Assembly: GCF_027595985.1 (NCBI RefSeq)
Contig: NC_073305.1
Coordinates: forward strand, 111,382,535 to 111,446,534
Length of the DNA: 64,000 nt
DNA from: Sorex araneus
Lineage: Eukaryota > Chordata > Mammalia > Eulipotyphla > Soricidae
Reading direction: 5' to 3'
A program made the position numbers and the translations under genes. Under the pieces are notes generated by a model. It saw nothing but the letters and a program-made list of their open reading frames with translations, was not told the origin of the DNA and made no database searches. Shown here piece by piece: positions 23,330-35,868 of the stretch. How positions within the stretch are numbered: the stretch's first letter is position 1; each line of letters opens with the position of its first letter.

Positions 23330-23476
23330 TTATTTTGGGACCACACACTTGGCTGTGCTCAGATAACTCCTATCCCTCCCGGTAGCTTGCTGGGCTCTCC
23401 AAGAGGGACGGAGGAATCAAACCCAAGTTGGCCACATGCAAAGCAAACACCCTACCTGCTGTGCTATCGTGCCAAA
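23330..23476 (-). repeat. Partial reverse SINE of the second type
   Basis: GGTAGCTTGCTGGGCTCTCC, then AAGAGGGACGGAGGAATCAA, to GCTGTGCTATCGTGCC in reverse. It lies at the 3' side of the hAT-like relic. Confidence 0.75.
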
Positions 23477-23479
23477 TAA

Positions 23480-24450
23480 TTATGTAAATGAATAATTTGA
23501 AGCAATTTTATAATGCTATGGGAGTTCACTTTCATGATCTGCTAAACATGGTATGTGGGCCTGGGTCGTTGATCTATTTTCTGTCAATACTGTTGAAGCA
23601 AATGTTTCTTTGCATACACCTACAAAGCAACACTGCAGCCAAAATAACTTGCAATTTAAAAAATGCACTATTTTTGGCTAAAGAATATATATAATACCTA
23701 AGAATTTTCCATAGCTTTGGGGTAGGTTGTTTCTGATTTTGTATTTGGTAGAATCAGTCATGTCTGTGAATGACTCAGCTTAACTCAGAATCACCAGAAC
23801 ATAATGGACAGAGGTGATCCTCTGTTACCCCATCAAAGCAATAAAAGGGATACTTAAAAAGTCTTGTTTCTGTGCTGTGGGGTCACTTAAGGAGTTGCTC
23901 AAGAAATCATGTGGTTCTAAGGACCAAACCTCTGCCTCCTGAATACAAAACATGAACCATTCTACTGAGCTATCTCCTCAACCTCCAATTTATATATTTT
24001 GTACAAGTTATTTGTTATATTTTAATACTCATGTATATATTCAACACTATGCCATGATCAGGATAATGAACATATGTATTATCACCCACAAAAATGTTCA
24101 CATGCCTTTTTACAATCTCTCCCTACCTATGAAAACTATTTTCTGTCACTATATTACTTTGCAATTTCAAGATATGTATTTATATGAACACATCATGTAG
24201 AATCTACTATTTAATCTAAATTCAGCATAATTATTTTGAGTTTTTTATGTTGTGTGAATAAATAGTTGATATATTTTTATTACTGAAGAGTTTTCATTGT
24301 GTGGTATAGCATATTTTGTTTCTATTATCTTATTGATGAACTGTCACTATTGACACGCAGGAGTTCCTGGGCTGACCAAGAGGCCAGCTTCTGAATCAGC
24401 TGTCCAAACTCTGATTATTGAGCACCGTCTCCAAGGAGGCAAGCAGCCTT
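23480..24450. other. Mostly unique spacer with one old SINE
   Basis: A diverged reverse SINE is visible at about 23865-23985 (GGGGTCACTTAAGGAG to GAGCTATCTCCTCAACC). The rest, 23480-23860 and 23990-24450, shows nothing I recognise. The first part could be a remnant of the hAT-like gene. Confidence 0.5.
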
Positions 24451-24454
24451 TTAT

Positions 24455-24940
24455 TTTTATTTATTTTTAAAATTTTTATTAGTGAATCACCGTAGGGTAC
24501 AGTTACAAACTTATGAACTTTCATGTTTGCATTTCGTTTACATCCCTCCACCAGTGCCCATTCTCTTCCACCAATTTTCCCAGTATCTCTCCGACCACCC
24601 CCACCCCAACCCCCACCACCCCACCCTACATCTGCAGCCGGGCATTCCCTTTTGTTCTCTCTCCGGTTGGATGTTGTAGTTTGCAATAGAGGTATTGAGT
24701 GGCCATCATGTTCGATCTATAGTCTACTTTTGGTCCACAGCTTTCAAACCTAGTGGGTCCTTCCAACATTCTCTGCTAGGTGTTCCCTTCTCTGCTGCCT
24801 TTTCCCCCAGCACCTGAAGCCAGTTTCCAAGCTGTGGGGCAGACCTCCTGGTTCTTATCTCTACTACTCTTGGGTGTTAGTGTCCCATTCTGCTACTTTA
24901 TATTCCACATATGAGTGCAATCTTTCTATGTCTTCTTTCT
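24455..24940 (-). mobile_element. L1 3' UTR fragment, reverse
   Basis: T-rich start, GTGAATCACCGTAGGGTACA, the C-rich run at 24590-24630 and TGAGTGCAATCTTTCTATG match the 3' end of the L1 at 18362-21022. Confidence 0.85.
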
Positions 24941-24944
24941 TTGG

Positions 24945-25105
24945 GGGAGGGGCGGTGTGTTGGACTGCATCCAACTGTGCTGAGGGCTTACTCCTGGCTC
25001 TGTGCTTAGGGATCACTCCTGGTGGGGCTCAGGATGCTGGGATCAAATCCAGGTCAGCTGAATGCAATGCAAGTATCCAATCTGCTGTACTATCTCTCCC
25101 ACCTA
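24945..25105 (-). repeat. Old reverse SINE
   Basis: GGGGGAGGGGCGGTGTG, then TTACTCCTGGCTCTGTGC, ending TACTATCTCTCCCACC. Confidence 0.75.
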
Positions 25106-25502
25106 TTTGTTTTCCTAAGAAAACGAAGAGGAATGTCTAGGTCATATAACAAATAGGTGTTTACTATTTCTAATGTAGGGTCATACATGGCAGTGCTTCT
25201 GATGGGGTGCTCAGAGGCCCTAACGTAAAAGCAATTGAATTCAGGTTCTTGACCTGTTTAATATGTGCTCTTCTACTCAAGCCAAACACTTGACCAGGTG
25301 TTGAGCTTGTTAGGGAAACTGCTAAATGGCTTTCCAAAAACAATTGTTACATCTTACAATTTTTTGCAGGAAAGATGAATTCTGGTGGCTATTCTTTCTT
25401 GCCAATGTTCTAAAGTCTTTTATTTTTAATAATGTAGGAGCACTGTTATTTATTCAGCCATTTATTAAGCTAATTGAATTGGACATGAACTCCACATTAC
25501 TT

Positions 25503-25720
25503 TTTTTAAAAATTGTTTAATTTTATAAGTTAGTTCACAATGTTTGATTATAGTCAATATTCAAACACCAATCCCACCACCATTACACCTTCCTACCACC
25601 AAATTCGGGATGTTTCCATCCCAAGTCCCAATCCCTGTCCCAAAACACAACCAAAATAATATATTCCCTATTGTCTGTTATGAAGAGCTGCTGAACATGC
25701 TTACAAAAAAGTGTTCATAA
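25503..25720 (-). mobile_element. Older L1-like 3' end, reverse
   Basis: Poly-T start, then TTCACAATGTTTGATTATAG and a C-rich segment (CCAATCCCACCACCATTACA), which is typical of an older L1 3' terminus in reverse. Confidence 0.55.
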
Positions 25721-25939
25721 AGAAAACAGTGTGAAGATTGTTCTATTTTGGCAGGAGCCAGTAAGATATTCTATAGGATATTACTAACATGTTATTAAAG
25801 TTTGGGTGATGTGAGTTTTGGTATACATGTATCTGAAAATATGTATATATGAATATATATATTTCCCTCTATGATTTGTTGCCTACTATCTGAACCCCAT
25901 CAAATATGGTATGGTTATTATAGAGAATGGATAGGGAGT

Positions 25940-26835
25940 GTTTACTCATATGTGAGGCTCAGCCTGAGCGTGTGGGGAGTGGCCTTGAGCATGGCAGCGG
26001 TCCGGTTGTGGAGGTTTTTGGCTGCCGGAACTGGGTCCAATGGGGCAGGGAGGGGGCTCCCTATGTGAAACAGCCTTGTTTGAAGTCTGGTGGCATGGTT
26101 ATGGGGGCCTCATGTTATGCTCCCTTTTGGGAGAAGCAACTGTGTGATCTGGATGGTGGCCGATGGTGAGATAATCTGGCGCTGGTGGAAGGTGGTTTAT
26201 GGGCGTGACCCCTAGGTCACTAGAGACTGGGGAAAGAAGGCAGAGGACCTCCACTCCTGGTCTCATTGAACTCAGAGTCCAAGGTCACAAAGTTCCAAAT
26301 TACTTAGGTCCCATAGGACTTCACTCATGCGTGAGATTCGACCCGAGTGCGTGGGGAGCTGCCTTGAGTGTGGCAGCAGTTGGATTGCAGAGGTTTTTGT
26401 CTGCTGGAGCTGGGTCCTTTTGGGTGGGGAGGGCTCCCACCCGCCCCTTCTGGGGTACCTCTGTGAAAAAAGTCTGGCGAGGGGTCAGGACATTCTGCAG
26501 CGCTCTCTTTTGGGATTTTTAGTCCCTGGGTCTTGGCTGTTGATGAAATTACATGGTGCTGGAGTTGGGGTTGGGGGGAATGCAGTTTGTGGGTGTGACT
26601 GCCAAGCTACTGGAAGACTGAGTAACTGGGGAGGGGAGGCCCAGTCCCAATCCAAGTGGGCCTGGAGCTCTCAGTCACGGGTTCCCTCCTACCTCTGTGC
26701 TACAGGCCCTAACTGCATCTTTTGATCTCTTTTGAGATATATGGGTCTCCAAAATAGGGCCAATAAATGAGCTCATATAGCTGAGCTGGAGGTGGTTTGT
26801 GGATGTGGCTCCCACATATCTAATTTTTAGCCATT
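25940..26835. repeat. Imperfect tandem array of about 0.4-kb units
   Basis: The segment GTGTGGGGAGTGGCCTTGAG onward (about 25970-26038) recurs as GTGCGTGGGGAGCTGCCTTG (about 26346-26417), both ending GGAACTGGGTCC or GGAGCTGGGTCC. A second marker, GGTGGTTTATGGGCGTGACC, recurs near 26583 and 26791. That gives two full units and a partial third. GC content is above that of the surroundings. It may be the internal 3' UTR of the older L1 that ends at 25503, but this is unproven. Confidence 0.6.
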
Positions 26836-27059
26836 TGATTTCTCGGTAAACTTGGCCCCAAGTTGCTGGGGTCTGGCCAAAGGCATAGCAGCAATTTTGG
26901 GGTATCTGGAAGTCTGAGAGCACCATCAGGCTGCTGGTGTACTCGCCCCACAGGTACAGGTTGACTAATAGTGGCACCATACCCCCTTTCCAAAGTCTTT
27001 TTAACTTACACATTTTAATCTGCCTGCAAAGGTATTTCACTTTGGCCTCCAGTTGCATT

Positions 27060-27735
27060 TTGTTGGTGATAAATGATATTTACCATGATAGTTACCATCT
27101 TACTATATGGTTGATTTTGTAGCTCTGTATCTTTGGCAAAGCGTTTTTTATTTTTTGTTTTGGCACATAGTGTTGTGGTGTTTTGTTACTGAGTTTTGAG
27201 AGTTCTTTATCGTGAAGTAAATCCTTTATCACATATATGATCCTAAAATAGTTTGTTTTCAACTTGTCTCATCTACTTAACAGTGTCATTGAAGAGCAGA
27301 CCTTTGCATTCAAATAATGTCCAACTTTTCAAAAGTAGATTCTACTTTTGGCAAAACCATTGTCAAACTAAAAAATCATAAAGGCTTAATCCTAAAAGCT
27401 TTTAATCATGGTTTTTCCTTTTTGGAATTTGAGATTTTCTACTTAGTTTAGGGTATACTTTGAATTCTTCTATATTATGACATTGATTAAAATTCTTTTT
27501 TAAAAAAGATGTACAAATATCCTTTGTTCTAGCATGCTTAGTTTATTGAAAAGATGCCTTTCCCCTTGAGTTTCTAATGAATCAGATTCTTACTGAAAAT
27601 TATTTATATATGTGTCGATTTATTTCAGTTTCTTCTATTCTACTTTTTTTGGCCTAAAACTTGCTTGGTAATTGTAGCTTTATAATAACTACTGAAATCA
27701 TATAGTATAAATTCTCTATTTTTATTTATTTATTT
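27060..27735. other. Unique AT-rich spacer
   Basis: No coding or repeat signature was recognised. Parts resemble the T-rich reverse of an old L1 (such as TTTGGCAAAACCATTGTCAA), without a clear match. Confidence 0.4.
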
Positions 27736-27736
27736 T

Positions 27737-27892
27737 TGCTTTTTGGGTCACATCAGTGATGTACAGGGGTTACTCCTGGCTCAGGAATTATTCCTGGTGG
27801 TGCTCGGGGGACCATATGGGATGCTGGGAATCAACCAGTTCGGCCACGTGCAAGGCAAATGCTCTACCCACTGTACTATCACTCCAGCCTCA
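27737..27892 (-). repeat. Reverse SINE with small deletions
   Basis: GCTTTTTGGGTCACATCAG to CACTCCAGCCTC in reverse. Several bases of the consensus middle are missing. Confidence 0.88.
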
Positions 27893-27944
27893 TCTAACTT
27901 TATTCTTGTCTAACATTTTTAAATTACTTTGGATCCTCTGTGGT

Positions 27945-28092
27945 TTTTATTTATTGGTTTTGGGCAATATCTCCCTGACAGTGCTCAGGGCTTACTCCTG
28001 ATTCTACAATCAGAGATCACTCCTGGCAAGACTCGGGATATTATGTGGTGCTGGAGATCAAACCTAGGTTGATGTATACTGCTCCAACCCCT
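27945..28092 (-). repeat. Old reverse SINE
   Basis: TCCCTGACAGTGCTCAGGGC to ACTGCTCCAACCCC in reverse. Confidence 0.7.
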
Positions 28093-28349
28093 CTGCCCTT
28101 TGTTTGTTTTTATATGAATTTTAGAATGTTTAAAATTTATTTCTTTACACCTTTCGTGTGAAAATTATTTAAGATTAATTCCCAAAGGTATCCTTTCCAA
28201 AGAAGTTTCTTTAGATAATTCTGAAGGGAGTTTTTTTTTTTGTGTGCGTTCTATTTATGCTTCACAAATTCTTTTTTTGTGTGTGAATTCATATTTGGCT
28301 TTATTTACTTATCTCTTCATTCCTACTTCTCAAGATAAAGAATTTTTTC

Positions 28350-28518
28350 TTGGCTGGAGCGATAGCACAGCAGGTAGGGCGTTTGCCTTGCACGCGGCCA
28401 ACCCGGGTTTGAATCCCAGCATCCCATATCGTCCCCTGAGCACCGCCAGGAGTAATTCCTGAGTGTAGAACCAGGAGTAACCCCTGTGCATCGCCGGGTG
28501 TGACCCAAAAAGAAAAAA
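28350..28518 (+). repeat. Young SINE
   Basis: Full length: GGCTGGAGCGATAGCACAGC to GGTGTGACCCAAAAAGAAAA. A and B boxes are intact. Confidence 0.92.
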
Positions 28519-28529
28519 AATAATTTTTT

Positions 28530-29460
28530 TGGAGGGCCACACCCTGAGTACCTCAGAGGCTCAGCATAAGGAATCTTATTTCCTCTGCTGAAAAAGCTAC
28601 TTTTATTCTTTATAGGAATGAACTGTGTATTTAAGAGAGAGCTACAATAGACATCTAGCTAAATTCACACATATTGTCAAGAATCCAACAGATTTAGAAT
28701 TTTTATTTTGTTTGACTACGACTCAGTCTTTATTATTTCTTTTGCTACTTCTGTACTTTAAGAATTCTGGAATAATCACTTTCCAAATTCACAGTACAGT
28801 TGACTTGTGATGCTAATTATATGCAGGATGTCTTAATAATCTATTGTCAACATATTCCCTCCTTACTAAACTCTTGAAAGGCTATCATATCCAGGCAGAC
28901 AGTGATATTTTTGGTTATAATAGACTGTATCTCAAATGATACCAACTGTATTTTCACTAGTCCCCTAGACCTACTCTAAACTTACACTGGGAAAACTGCA
29001 GTTATGCCTTTGCCCTTAAAAAATCTTTTATTCTCAGGCAAACTTAATTTAGAGAATAATTATGGCTTTCTTATGGTATGTAAGTAATGTGGCAGCATGG
29101 GGATATTTTTAACCTGTCTTTTGTACAGTAAAACTGTTACATTAGGAACTGTTTATTAGCAACGTATATAATGAGGAAATTGTTCATCACCTATCAAATT
29201 AGCAGCATAGCTCTGAGCAGTTTTCTCAGCATATCCAATATTGATGAAACACTCACCTCAGGTAATGACTTCTGTGAGTGATTTGAAGCTCTACTACAGT
29301 TAAGAATGACTTTTTGTTTTTTCCTCACTTCTATTATATCTGGTGAAATATAAATCCTGTTTACACTACAGCATTAATTTTAAAGTCTCATGTTTTTAAA
29401 AGACTATTAGACATTGGTTTGACGCTAGAAATGCTCATAGACATTTCTCTTAAAGTAGAA
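28530..29460. other. Unique spacer
   Basis: No gene or repeat was recognised. The only repeat nearby is a partial SINE tail at about 29465-29560 (AGAGTAAGCCCTGAGCACAG). Confidence 0.5.
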
Positions 29461-29631
29461 TCTTAAAGTAGTTACATCAGGAGTAAGCCCTAGACACAGT
29501 GCCAGAGTAAGCCCTGAGCACAGTTGGGGGTTCCCTTCCCACCCCCCCCAACAAAACAAAACAAAACTAAAGCTAAACTAGAATCTTGGTTGGTGGGTAA
29601 GGAAAATTCACATTAAAATCTTTTGTTTATG

Positions 29632-29792
29632 TGTTTTGGGTTACACTCTGTGATACTCAGGGCTTACTCTTGGCTCTGAGCTCGGGGATCAGTCCTAGTG
29701 GTGCTCAGGGGATGCTAAGGGGTGCTGGGAATTGAACCTGGGCCAACCGTGGGCAAAGCAAATGTCCTATCTGTTGTAGTATCATTCTGGAA
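29632..29792 (-). repeat. Old reverse SINE
   Basis: GGGTTACACTCTGTGATAC to GTAGTATCATTCTGGAACC in reverse. Confidence 0.78.
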
Positions 29793-29823
29793 CCTGAAAT
29801 CTTAAATAAAATTATATCACTTT

Positions 29824-30174
29824 AAAAATAATGAGCTGTTGAGGGCTGAATGAGGGCTAGAGACTGAGCACAGTGGCCACTCAACACCTTTATTGCGGGC
29901 CGTAGAAGCTAAATAGAGAGAGAGAACAGAAGGGAATGCCCTGCCACAGTGGCAGGGTGGGTTGGGGGGGGAGATGGGATTGGGGAGGGTGGGAGGGACG
30001 CTGGGTTTACGGGTGGTGGAGAATGGGCACTGGTGAAGGGATAGGTTCCCGAACTTTGTATGAGGGAAGTATAAGCACAAAAGTGTATAAATCTGTAACT
30101 GTACCCTCACGGTGATTCTCAATTAAAAATAAATAAATTTAAAAAAAAGAAAAAATAAATAAAAATAATGAGCT
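29824..30174 (+). mobile_element. Short L1 3' end insertion with 14-bp target-site duplication
   Basis: A 3'-UTR-only L1 copy in sense (about 29838-30160) is flanked by AAAAATAATGAGCT at 29824-29837 and 30161-30174. It is the same subfamily as the L1 at 18362-21022 (CAATAAAGGTGTTGAGTGGC region in reverse complement). An extreme 5' truncation. Confidence 0.92.
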
Positions 30175-30499
30175 AATGGAGAATATCATTAAATAATATA
30201 GAAGTTTACTTCTATGCTAGACCTAATTTTGCATTAACTTTGCAGTAAGGAGCTAGTCTCATAATTGTCATCATTGAATTAATAGATGATTCTCGAAAAA
30301 AATATGAACAGAGGATGTGTGTGTTGTATGATGAGAACAATAATTAGATATTAGATACATGTGCACCATCCAGAGAACATAATCATGACAATAGATTGTG
30401 GTAAATAAAGGAATTGAGAGTTAGATGATCAAATGGGAAGAACATAAGCACAGGTGATGATATAGATGTCAAAGTCAGTAAATTAGAGGACTGGTTCTG

Positions 30500-31480
30500 T
30501 GAATGGAGTGTGGTAGTCAAATATTAAAATAGTTACTTATGAAAATGAACCCCCAGTGGTGGCTTTTGTGATGCTGGGAGGAGAGAGATAGTTACTTTCT
30601 CCCAATCCACCTCTGCCACCTGGGCTGGGAAGGCTAGGACTGATAGTCTCTGGATGAGCCCCTGCCCGGTACAGACCAGAACCCTGCCAGCTCCACCAGG
30701 TGACCATCAAGCCACACTTGATTTACGCTTGGTCTTCATGGTGTGAGAGCTAATCCCCACCAACCTGCTTTCTTGGGGAGGCTTGGACTCAGGCTGGAGT
30801 GAGGAATGCTCTTTGCAGGAAAGGAGAACCAGTCCTAGGCCTTACCCCGGATTTCCAGGTTCTTACCTTATCTCTCAGAAAGGAGTTTCAGGAGTAGACA
30901 AGTAGTGAAGTGAAAGCAAATTTTATTTGGAAGCTTTTAGGAAAGGGAAGGAAGGAGAGCAAAGGGAGAGAGAGAGTAATGTGCTCAAGGGAGAACAGGG
31001 GCTTCTCCAGAGATGGAGAGAGCCTCAGTACACATTTCAAGAGAGAAGATTCGGTGACACAAGTGCTCAGGCACATGTGCTCAGCCACGTGGGCACAAGC
31101 AGCACATGAGCTCGGGCAGCATATACACAAAATTCTTTGGTTCAAAAGTAGCCTTTAAAGGTTTTTTTTCCCAAAGTGCCCCAAGTGGGGCTTTCTAGCT
31201 AGGTAAGAGTCAGTTGCTAGGGTGGTTGCCAAGGGGATTGACTTGGGAATGATTTATGGCCTTCTTTGAAACTCCATTCCAGGCTTTTGATCCTGCTGGA
31301 GCTTCTCTGGAGGGGGGAGGGGTCCAGCCTCCTCTGGGTCTCTTGGAGGCAGGTGAAGGTGCTCCCAAGGTAAGTCCTTGATGGCCTTAGGACTATGTGG
31401 TTTTACTACTCCTTAGGAATTCTATAGGCATGGGGGTCTTTGCATGTCTAACTACCTACATCCAAAATATTACTATACAT
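30500..31480 (-). mobile_element. Probable solo LTR of an endogenous retrovirus, reverse
   Basis: On the minus strand the sequence has the order expected of an LTR. A long promoter-like region holds a TTTAAAGG box (about 31150-31160). An AATAAA at 30927-30922 is followed by a T/C-rich region with CTACTCCTGAAACTCC and GAGATAAGGTAAGAAC, like the R/U5 of class I or II proviruses. The exact TG...CA ends and a target duplication were not found, so the borders are approximate. No viral gene is next to it. Confidence 0.5.
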
Positions 31481-32416
31481 GACAAAAGGGACTATGAAGG
31501 CATGACTTCTTAAAGGCATTTGAGATGGTGAAATGGGAAAAGTAGCCTCAGTTGTGCAGGGGAGGCCTCTCTATTCTCAGGAATCCTTAAAACTGGAGAA
31601 CCATTACTGCACTTAGAGTCAGAGGGAGATGTGACCAGAGGAGAAAGCTCAGGATGCAAGTTTTCTGGAATGATATGGATAAAGTGGGCAACTAGATGTG
31701 GGTGAGCTCTAGAACTTGAGAAAGTGCACAGCCCCCAGAAAGGATGTAGCTTTGTTGAAGATATCTTGATTGTAGCCCAGTGAGATCTGTGTTGGACCTC
31801 TGACCTACAAATCTGTGTGCTGTAAATCATTTTCTGATAGTGCGTTGTGAGCAGTAACAGAAAATGAATAAGGATTTGTTCAAGAGATGATAGGTTGAAT
31901 TGAGAGTGGAGAGAAAGGCTGGTGTAAGACTGAATATAGTGTCCTGAAGGCTAGAGCAGAGATTTTTAAAGATTAGGAACAGGGTGAGTTGTCGGCAACA
32001 CCTCAGGGCTTACTCCTTGCAGAATGTGTGCTAGAGGCCACATATACTGTCAGGGATTAAACCTGGATCAGGGTCAGCTGTGTGCAAGACAGCTAGACTA
32101 GCTCTCTGGCACTTAAGAGTAGGTATTTTTTTTTTTTACATTTACACATAGAACTATAAAGTGAAGAGGAAGCTGTTATGTCAAGCACAGACCATACATT
32201 AAGAATTGTGTAAAAACTGAAATTTGTTTACAAATCAAAATGTGTTTTTTTGGGGGGTGGGGCACATCTAGCAGTGCTCAGGGTTACTCCTGGTAGGTTT
32301 GGGGGGATCATAGTGGTTGCCAGAGTCCAAACCTGGGTCAGCACCTTATTTGCTTTACTATCTCTCTAGCCTGTCTGTGGTTTTCTTTAGGAAACAATTC
32401 TACCAAAACCCAGCAT
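31480..32416. other. Unique spacer with two old reverse SINEs
   Basis: Diverged reverse SINEs are visible at about 31985-32112 (CACCTCAGGGCTTACTCC) and 32245-32372 (GCAGTGCTCAGGGTTACTCC). The part 31480-31985 shows nothing I recognise. Confidence 0.6.
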
Positions 32417-35400
32417 AGGAACAGAAATAATCTTTTTTTAAAAATTATTTATTTATTTTAAATTTTTTTATTTTTTAATGAGTCACCGTGAGACACATTT
32501 ACAGACTTAAAAACTTTGGCTTTTACGTTTCAGTCATACAATGATCGAGTACCCATCCCTCCACCAGTGCCCATTCTCCACCACCGATGTTCCCATTATC
32601 CCTCCCCCCTGCCGCCTTCCTCCCCCCACCTTTGTGGCAGGTGCACTCCCTTTTACTCTCTCTCTCCCCTTTAGGGTGTTGTGGTCTGCAATACAAGTAT
32701 TGACTAGCCATCATGATCAGTCTATAGTCTACTTTGACCATGCATTTCCCATCCAGAGTGGGCCTCTAAACACCCTTTACTTGGTGTTCCCTTCTCTATC
32801 CTGAACTGCCGTTTCCCCCAGCATGTGAGGCCAGCTTCCAAGCCATGGAGCAAACCTCCTGGTACAGATCTCTATTTTCTTGGTTGTTAATCTCCCATTC
32901 TGTTAATATAAATATAAATGTTCCACAGATGAGTGCAATCTTTCTTTGTCCCTCTTTCTGACTCATTTCACTTAACATTATACTTTCCATGTTGATCCAC
33001 TTATATGTAAATTTCATGACTTCATCTTTTCTAACAGCTGCATAGCATTCCATTGTGCAGATGTACCAAAGTATCTTTAGCCAGTCATCTGTTCTTAGGC
33101 ACTCGGTTTTTTTCCAGATTCTGGCTATTGTAAACAGTGCTGCGATGAATATACAAATGCAGATGTCATTTCTACTATACTTTTTTGCATCTCCGGGATA
33201 TATTCCCAGCAGTGGTACTGCTGGGTCAAATGAGAGCTCAATTTCTAATTTTTTGAGAAATGTCCATACTATTTTCCAAAAGGGCTGAACCAGTCGGCAT
33301 TCCCACCAGCGGTGAAGGTGAGTCCCTTTTTCCTCATATCTGTGCCAACACTGGTTGGTTTTGTTCTTTTGAACGTGGGTAGTCCCTGCAGTGTGAGATG
33401 ATATCTCACTGTTGTTTTAATCTGCATCTCCCTGATTAGTGATGAAGAGCGTTTGTTCATGTGCCTTTTGGCCATTCAGATATCTTCTTTGAGAAAGTTT
33501 CTGTTCATTTCATTGTCCTATTTTCTGATGGGGTTGGATATTTTCTTCTTGTAGAGTTCAATCAGTGCCTTCTATATCCTTGATGTCAACACCTTATCAG
33601 ATTGGTATTAGGTGAATATCCTTTCCCATTCTGTAGACTGTCTTTGTCTTCTAGTCACTGTTTCTTTTTAGGTGCAGAAGCTTCTTAGTTTAAGTCAGTC
33701 CCATTTGTTTATCTGTTTCCACTTGCTTGGCCAGTGGAGTGTCATCTTTGAAGACACCTTTAGCTTCAATGTCGTGAATGGTTTGCCGACCTTGTCTTCA
33801 AGTACCTAATGGATTCTGGTCTGGTGTTGAAGTCTTTAATCCATTTTGATCTGACTTTCGTACATGGTGTTAGATGGGGGTCTGAGTCCATTATTTGCAT
33901 GTTACTGTCCAGTTCTGCCAGCACCATTTGTTAAAGAGGCTTTCCTTGCTCCACTCCGCATTTCTTGCTCCCCTTTTAAAGAAGAGATGATCATATATTT
34001 GGGGGTCTGTTAGGATATTCAACCCTGTTCCACGGTATGCAGCTCTTTGTTCCAGTATCATGCTGTTTAAATTATTACCGCTTTATAGTACAGTTTGAGG
34101 TTGGGGAAGGTGATGCCTCCCATCTTTTTTTTTTTTCAAGAATTGCTTTAGCTATTCAAGGGGGCTTATTGTTCCAGATGAATTTCACGAGTGTTTGCTC
34201 CATTTCTTTGAAAAATGTCATGAGTATCCTTATAGGGATCGCATTGAATGTGTACAATGCTTTGGGGAGTGTTGCCATTTTGACAATGTTAATTCTCCCA
34301 ATCCCCCATGAGTTGGGGATATGTTTCCATTTCCGCGTGTCCTCTTTTATTACTTGTAGTGTTTTGTAGTTTTCTTTGTACAGGTCCTTTAACTCCTTGG
34401 TTAAGCTGATTCGAAGGTACTTGATTTTCTGAGAAATGACTGTGAACGGGATTGCTTTTTTTTTCATGTCACTTTCTTCTCTCTTATTTGCATATAGAAA
34501 AGCCATGGACTTTTGGGTATTGATTTTATAGCCTGTGACTTTACTATACAAGTCTATAGTTTCTAGGAGTTTCTTGGTAGAGACTTTAGGGTTCTCTAAA
34601 TACAGTATCATATCATCTGTGAATAGTGAGAGCTTGATTTCTTCCTTTCCTACTTGGATTCCCTCAATATCTTTTCTTGCCTAACAGCTATTACAAGTAC
34701 TTCCAGTATTATATTGAACAGAGTGGTGAGAGTGGGCATTCTTGTCTCATCCCTGATCTTAGAGAGAAGGCTCTTAGTTTTTCCCCATTAAGGATAATGT
34801 TTGCCATAGAATTGTGGTAGTTGGCTTTAACTATATTGAGGAAAGTTCCTTCAGTACTTATTTTGGTGAGAGTTTTCAACATAAACAGGTGCTAGATCTT
34901 GTCAAATCCTTTCTCTGCATCTACTGATATTATTATACGGTTTTTATATTTTATTTTGTTAATATGATGAGTTATGTTGATTTTCTGAATGTTAAACCAT
35001 CCTTGCATCCCTGGGATGAATACCACTTGGTCATGGTCTATGATCTTTTTGATGAGTTGTTGGATTCTATTTGCTAATATTTTGTTGAGGATCTTTGCAT
35101 CCATGTTCATCAGGGATATTGGCCTGCGGTTTTCACTTTTTGTGGTGTCTTTGCTTGCTTTTGGTATTAGGGAGATATGAGGCCTCGTAGAAACTGTTTG
35201 GGAGAGTTTCTGTTTCTTCAATTTCCTGGAAAAGCTTGAGAAGAACTGGCAATAAGGTCCTCTCTAAATGTTTGGAAAAATTTGCTAGTGAATCCATCTG
35301 GACCTGGGCTTTTGTTTTTGGGAAGACTTTTGATTACAGCATCAATCTCCTTGTTATTAATAGGTCTATTCAGGTATTCCAGATCTTTTTGGTTAAGCCT

Positions 35401-35868
35401 TGGGAGATTAATCCAGGAATTAACCCATTTCTTCTAGGTTCTCTTGTTTCACGGCATACAGACATTCAAATTAGTCTCTGATAATGTTTTGAATTTCTTT
35501 GGTTTCTGTTGTGATGTCCCCCTTTAATTTCTGATTCGGTTTATTAGGGTTCTCCCTCTCTCATTCTTTGTGAGTCTTGCTAGTGGCTTATCAATCTTGT
35601 TTATTTTCTCAAAGAACCAGCTCTTGGTTTCATTGATCTTTCGGATTGATTTTTGGGTTTCCATGTCATTGATTTCAGCTCTAAGTTTTATTATTTCTTT
35701 CCTTCTGCCTGGTTTGGTCTCCTTTTGTTGGTCCTTTTCTAAGACCTTGAGCTGTGAAGTCAAGTCATTTATGTGGGCCCTTTCTTCCTTCCTGAGAAAT
35801 GCTTGCAGAGCTATAAATTTTCCCCTTAACACGGCTTTAGCTGTGTTCCAAGGAACATAAATAATCTT
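32417..35868 (-). mobile_element. 5'-truncated L1 with 18-bp target-site duplication (one mismatch)
   Basis: A minus-strand L1 of about 3.4 kb (element 32435-35850) lies between AGGAACAGAAATAATCTT (32417-32434) and AGGAACATAAATAATCTT (35851-35868). The 3' UTR is at 32435-33000 and ORF2 sequence runs from about 33000 to 35850. It is more decayed than the copy at 18.4-21.0 kb, with many stops and frameshifts. Confidence 0.92.
32990..35850 (-). pseudogene. L1 ORF2 remnant, frameshifted
   Basis: Readable pieces include LRGKFIALQAFLRKEERAHI (35832 onward), [20 protein letters not shown] and [15 protein letters not shown] (35221-34892), and [20 protein letters not shown] (34611-34156). The catalytic motif reads FTDD instead of FADD (about 34613-34624). 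The pieces lie in different frames with internal stops, so it is not functional. Confidence 0.88.

Noticed and set aside
26199-26725. Open frames of 107-132 codons in the GC-richer block
   Set aside because: They lie within the imperfect repeat units, lack family resemblance, and no splice or transcript signal supports them.
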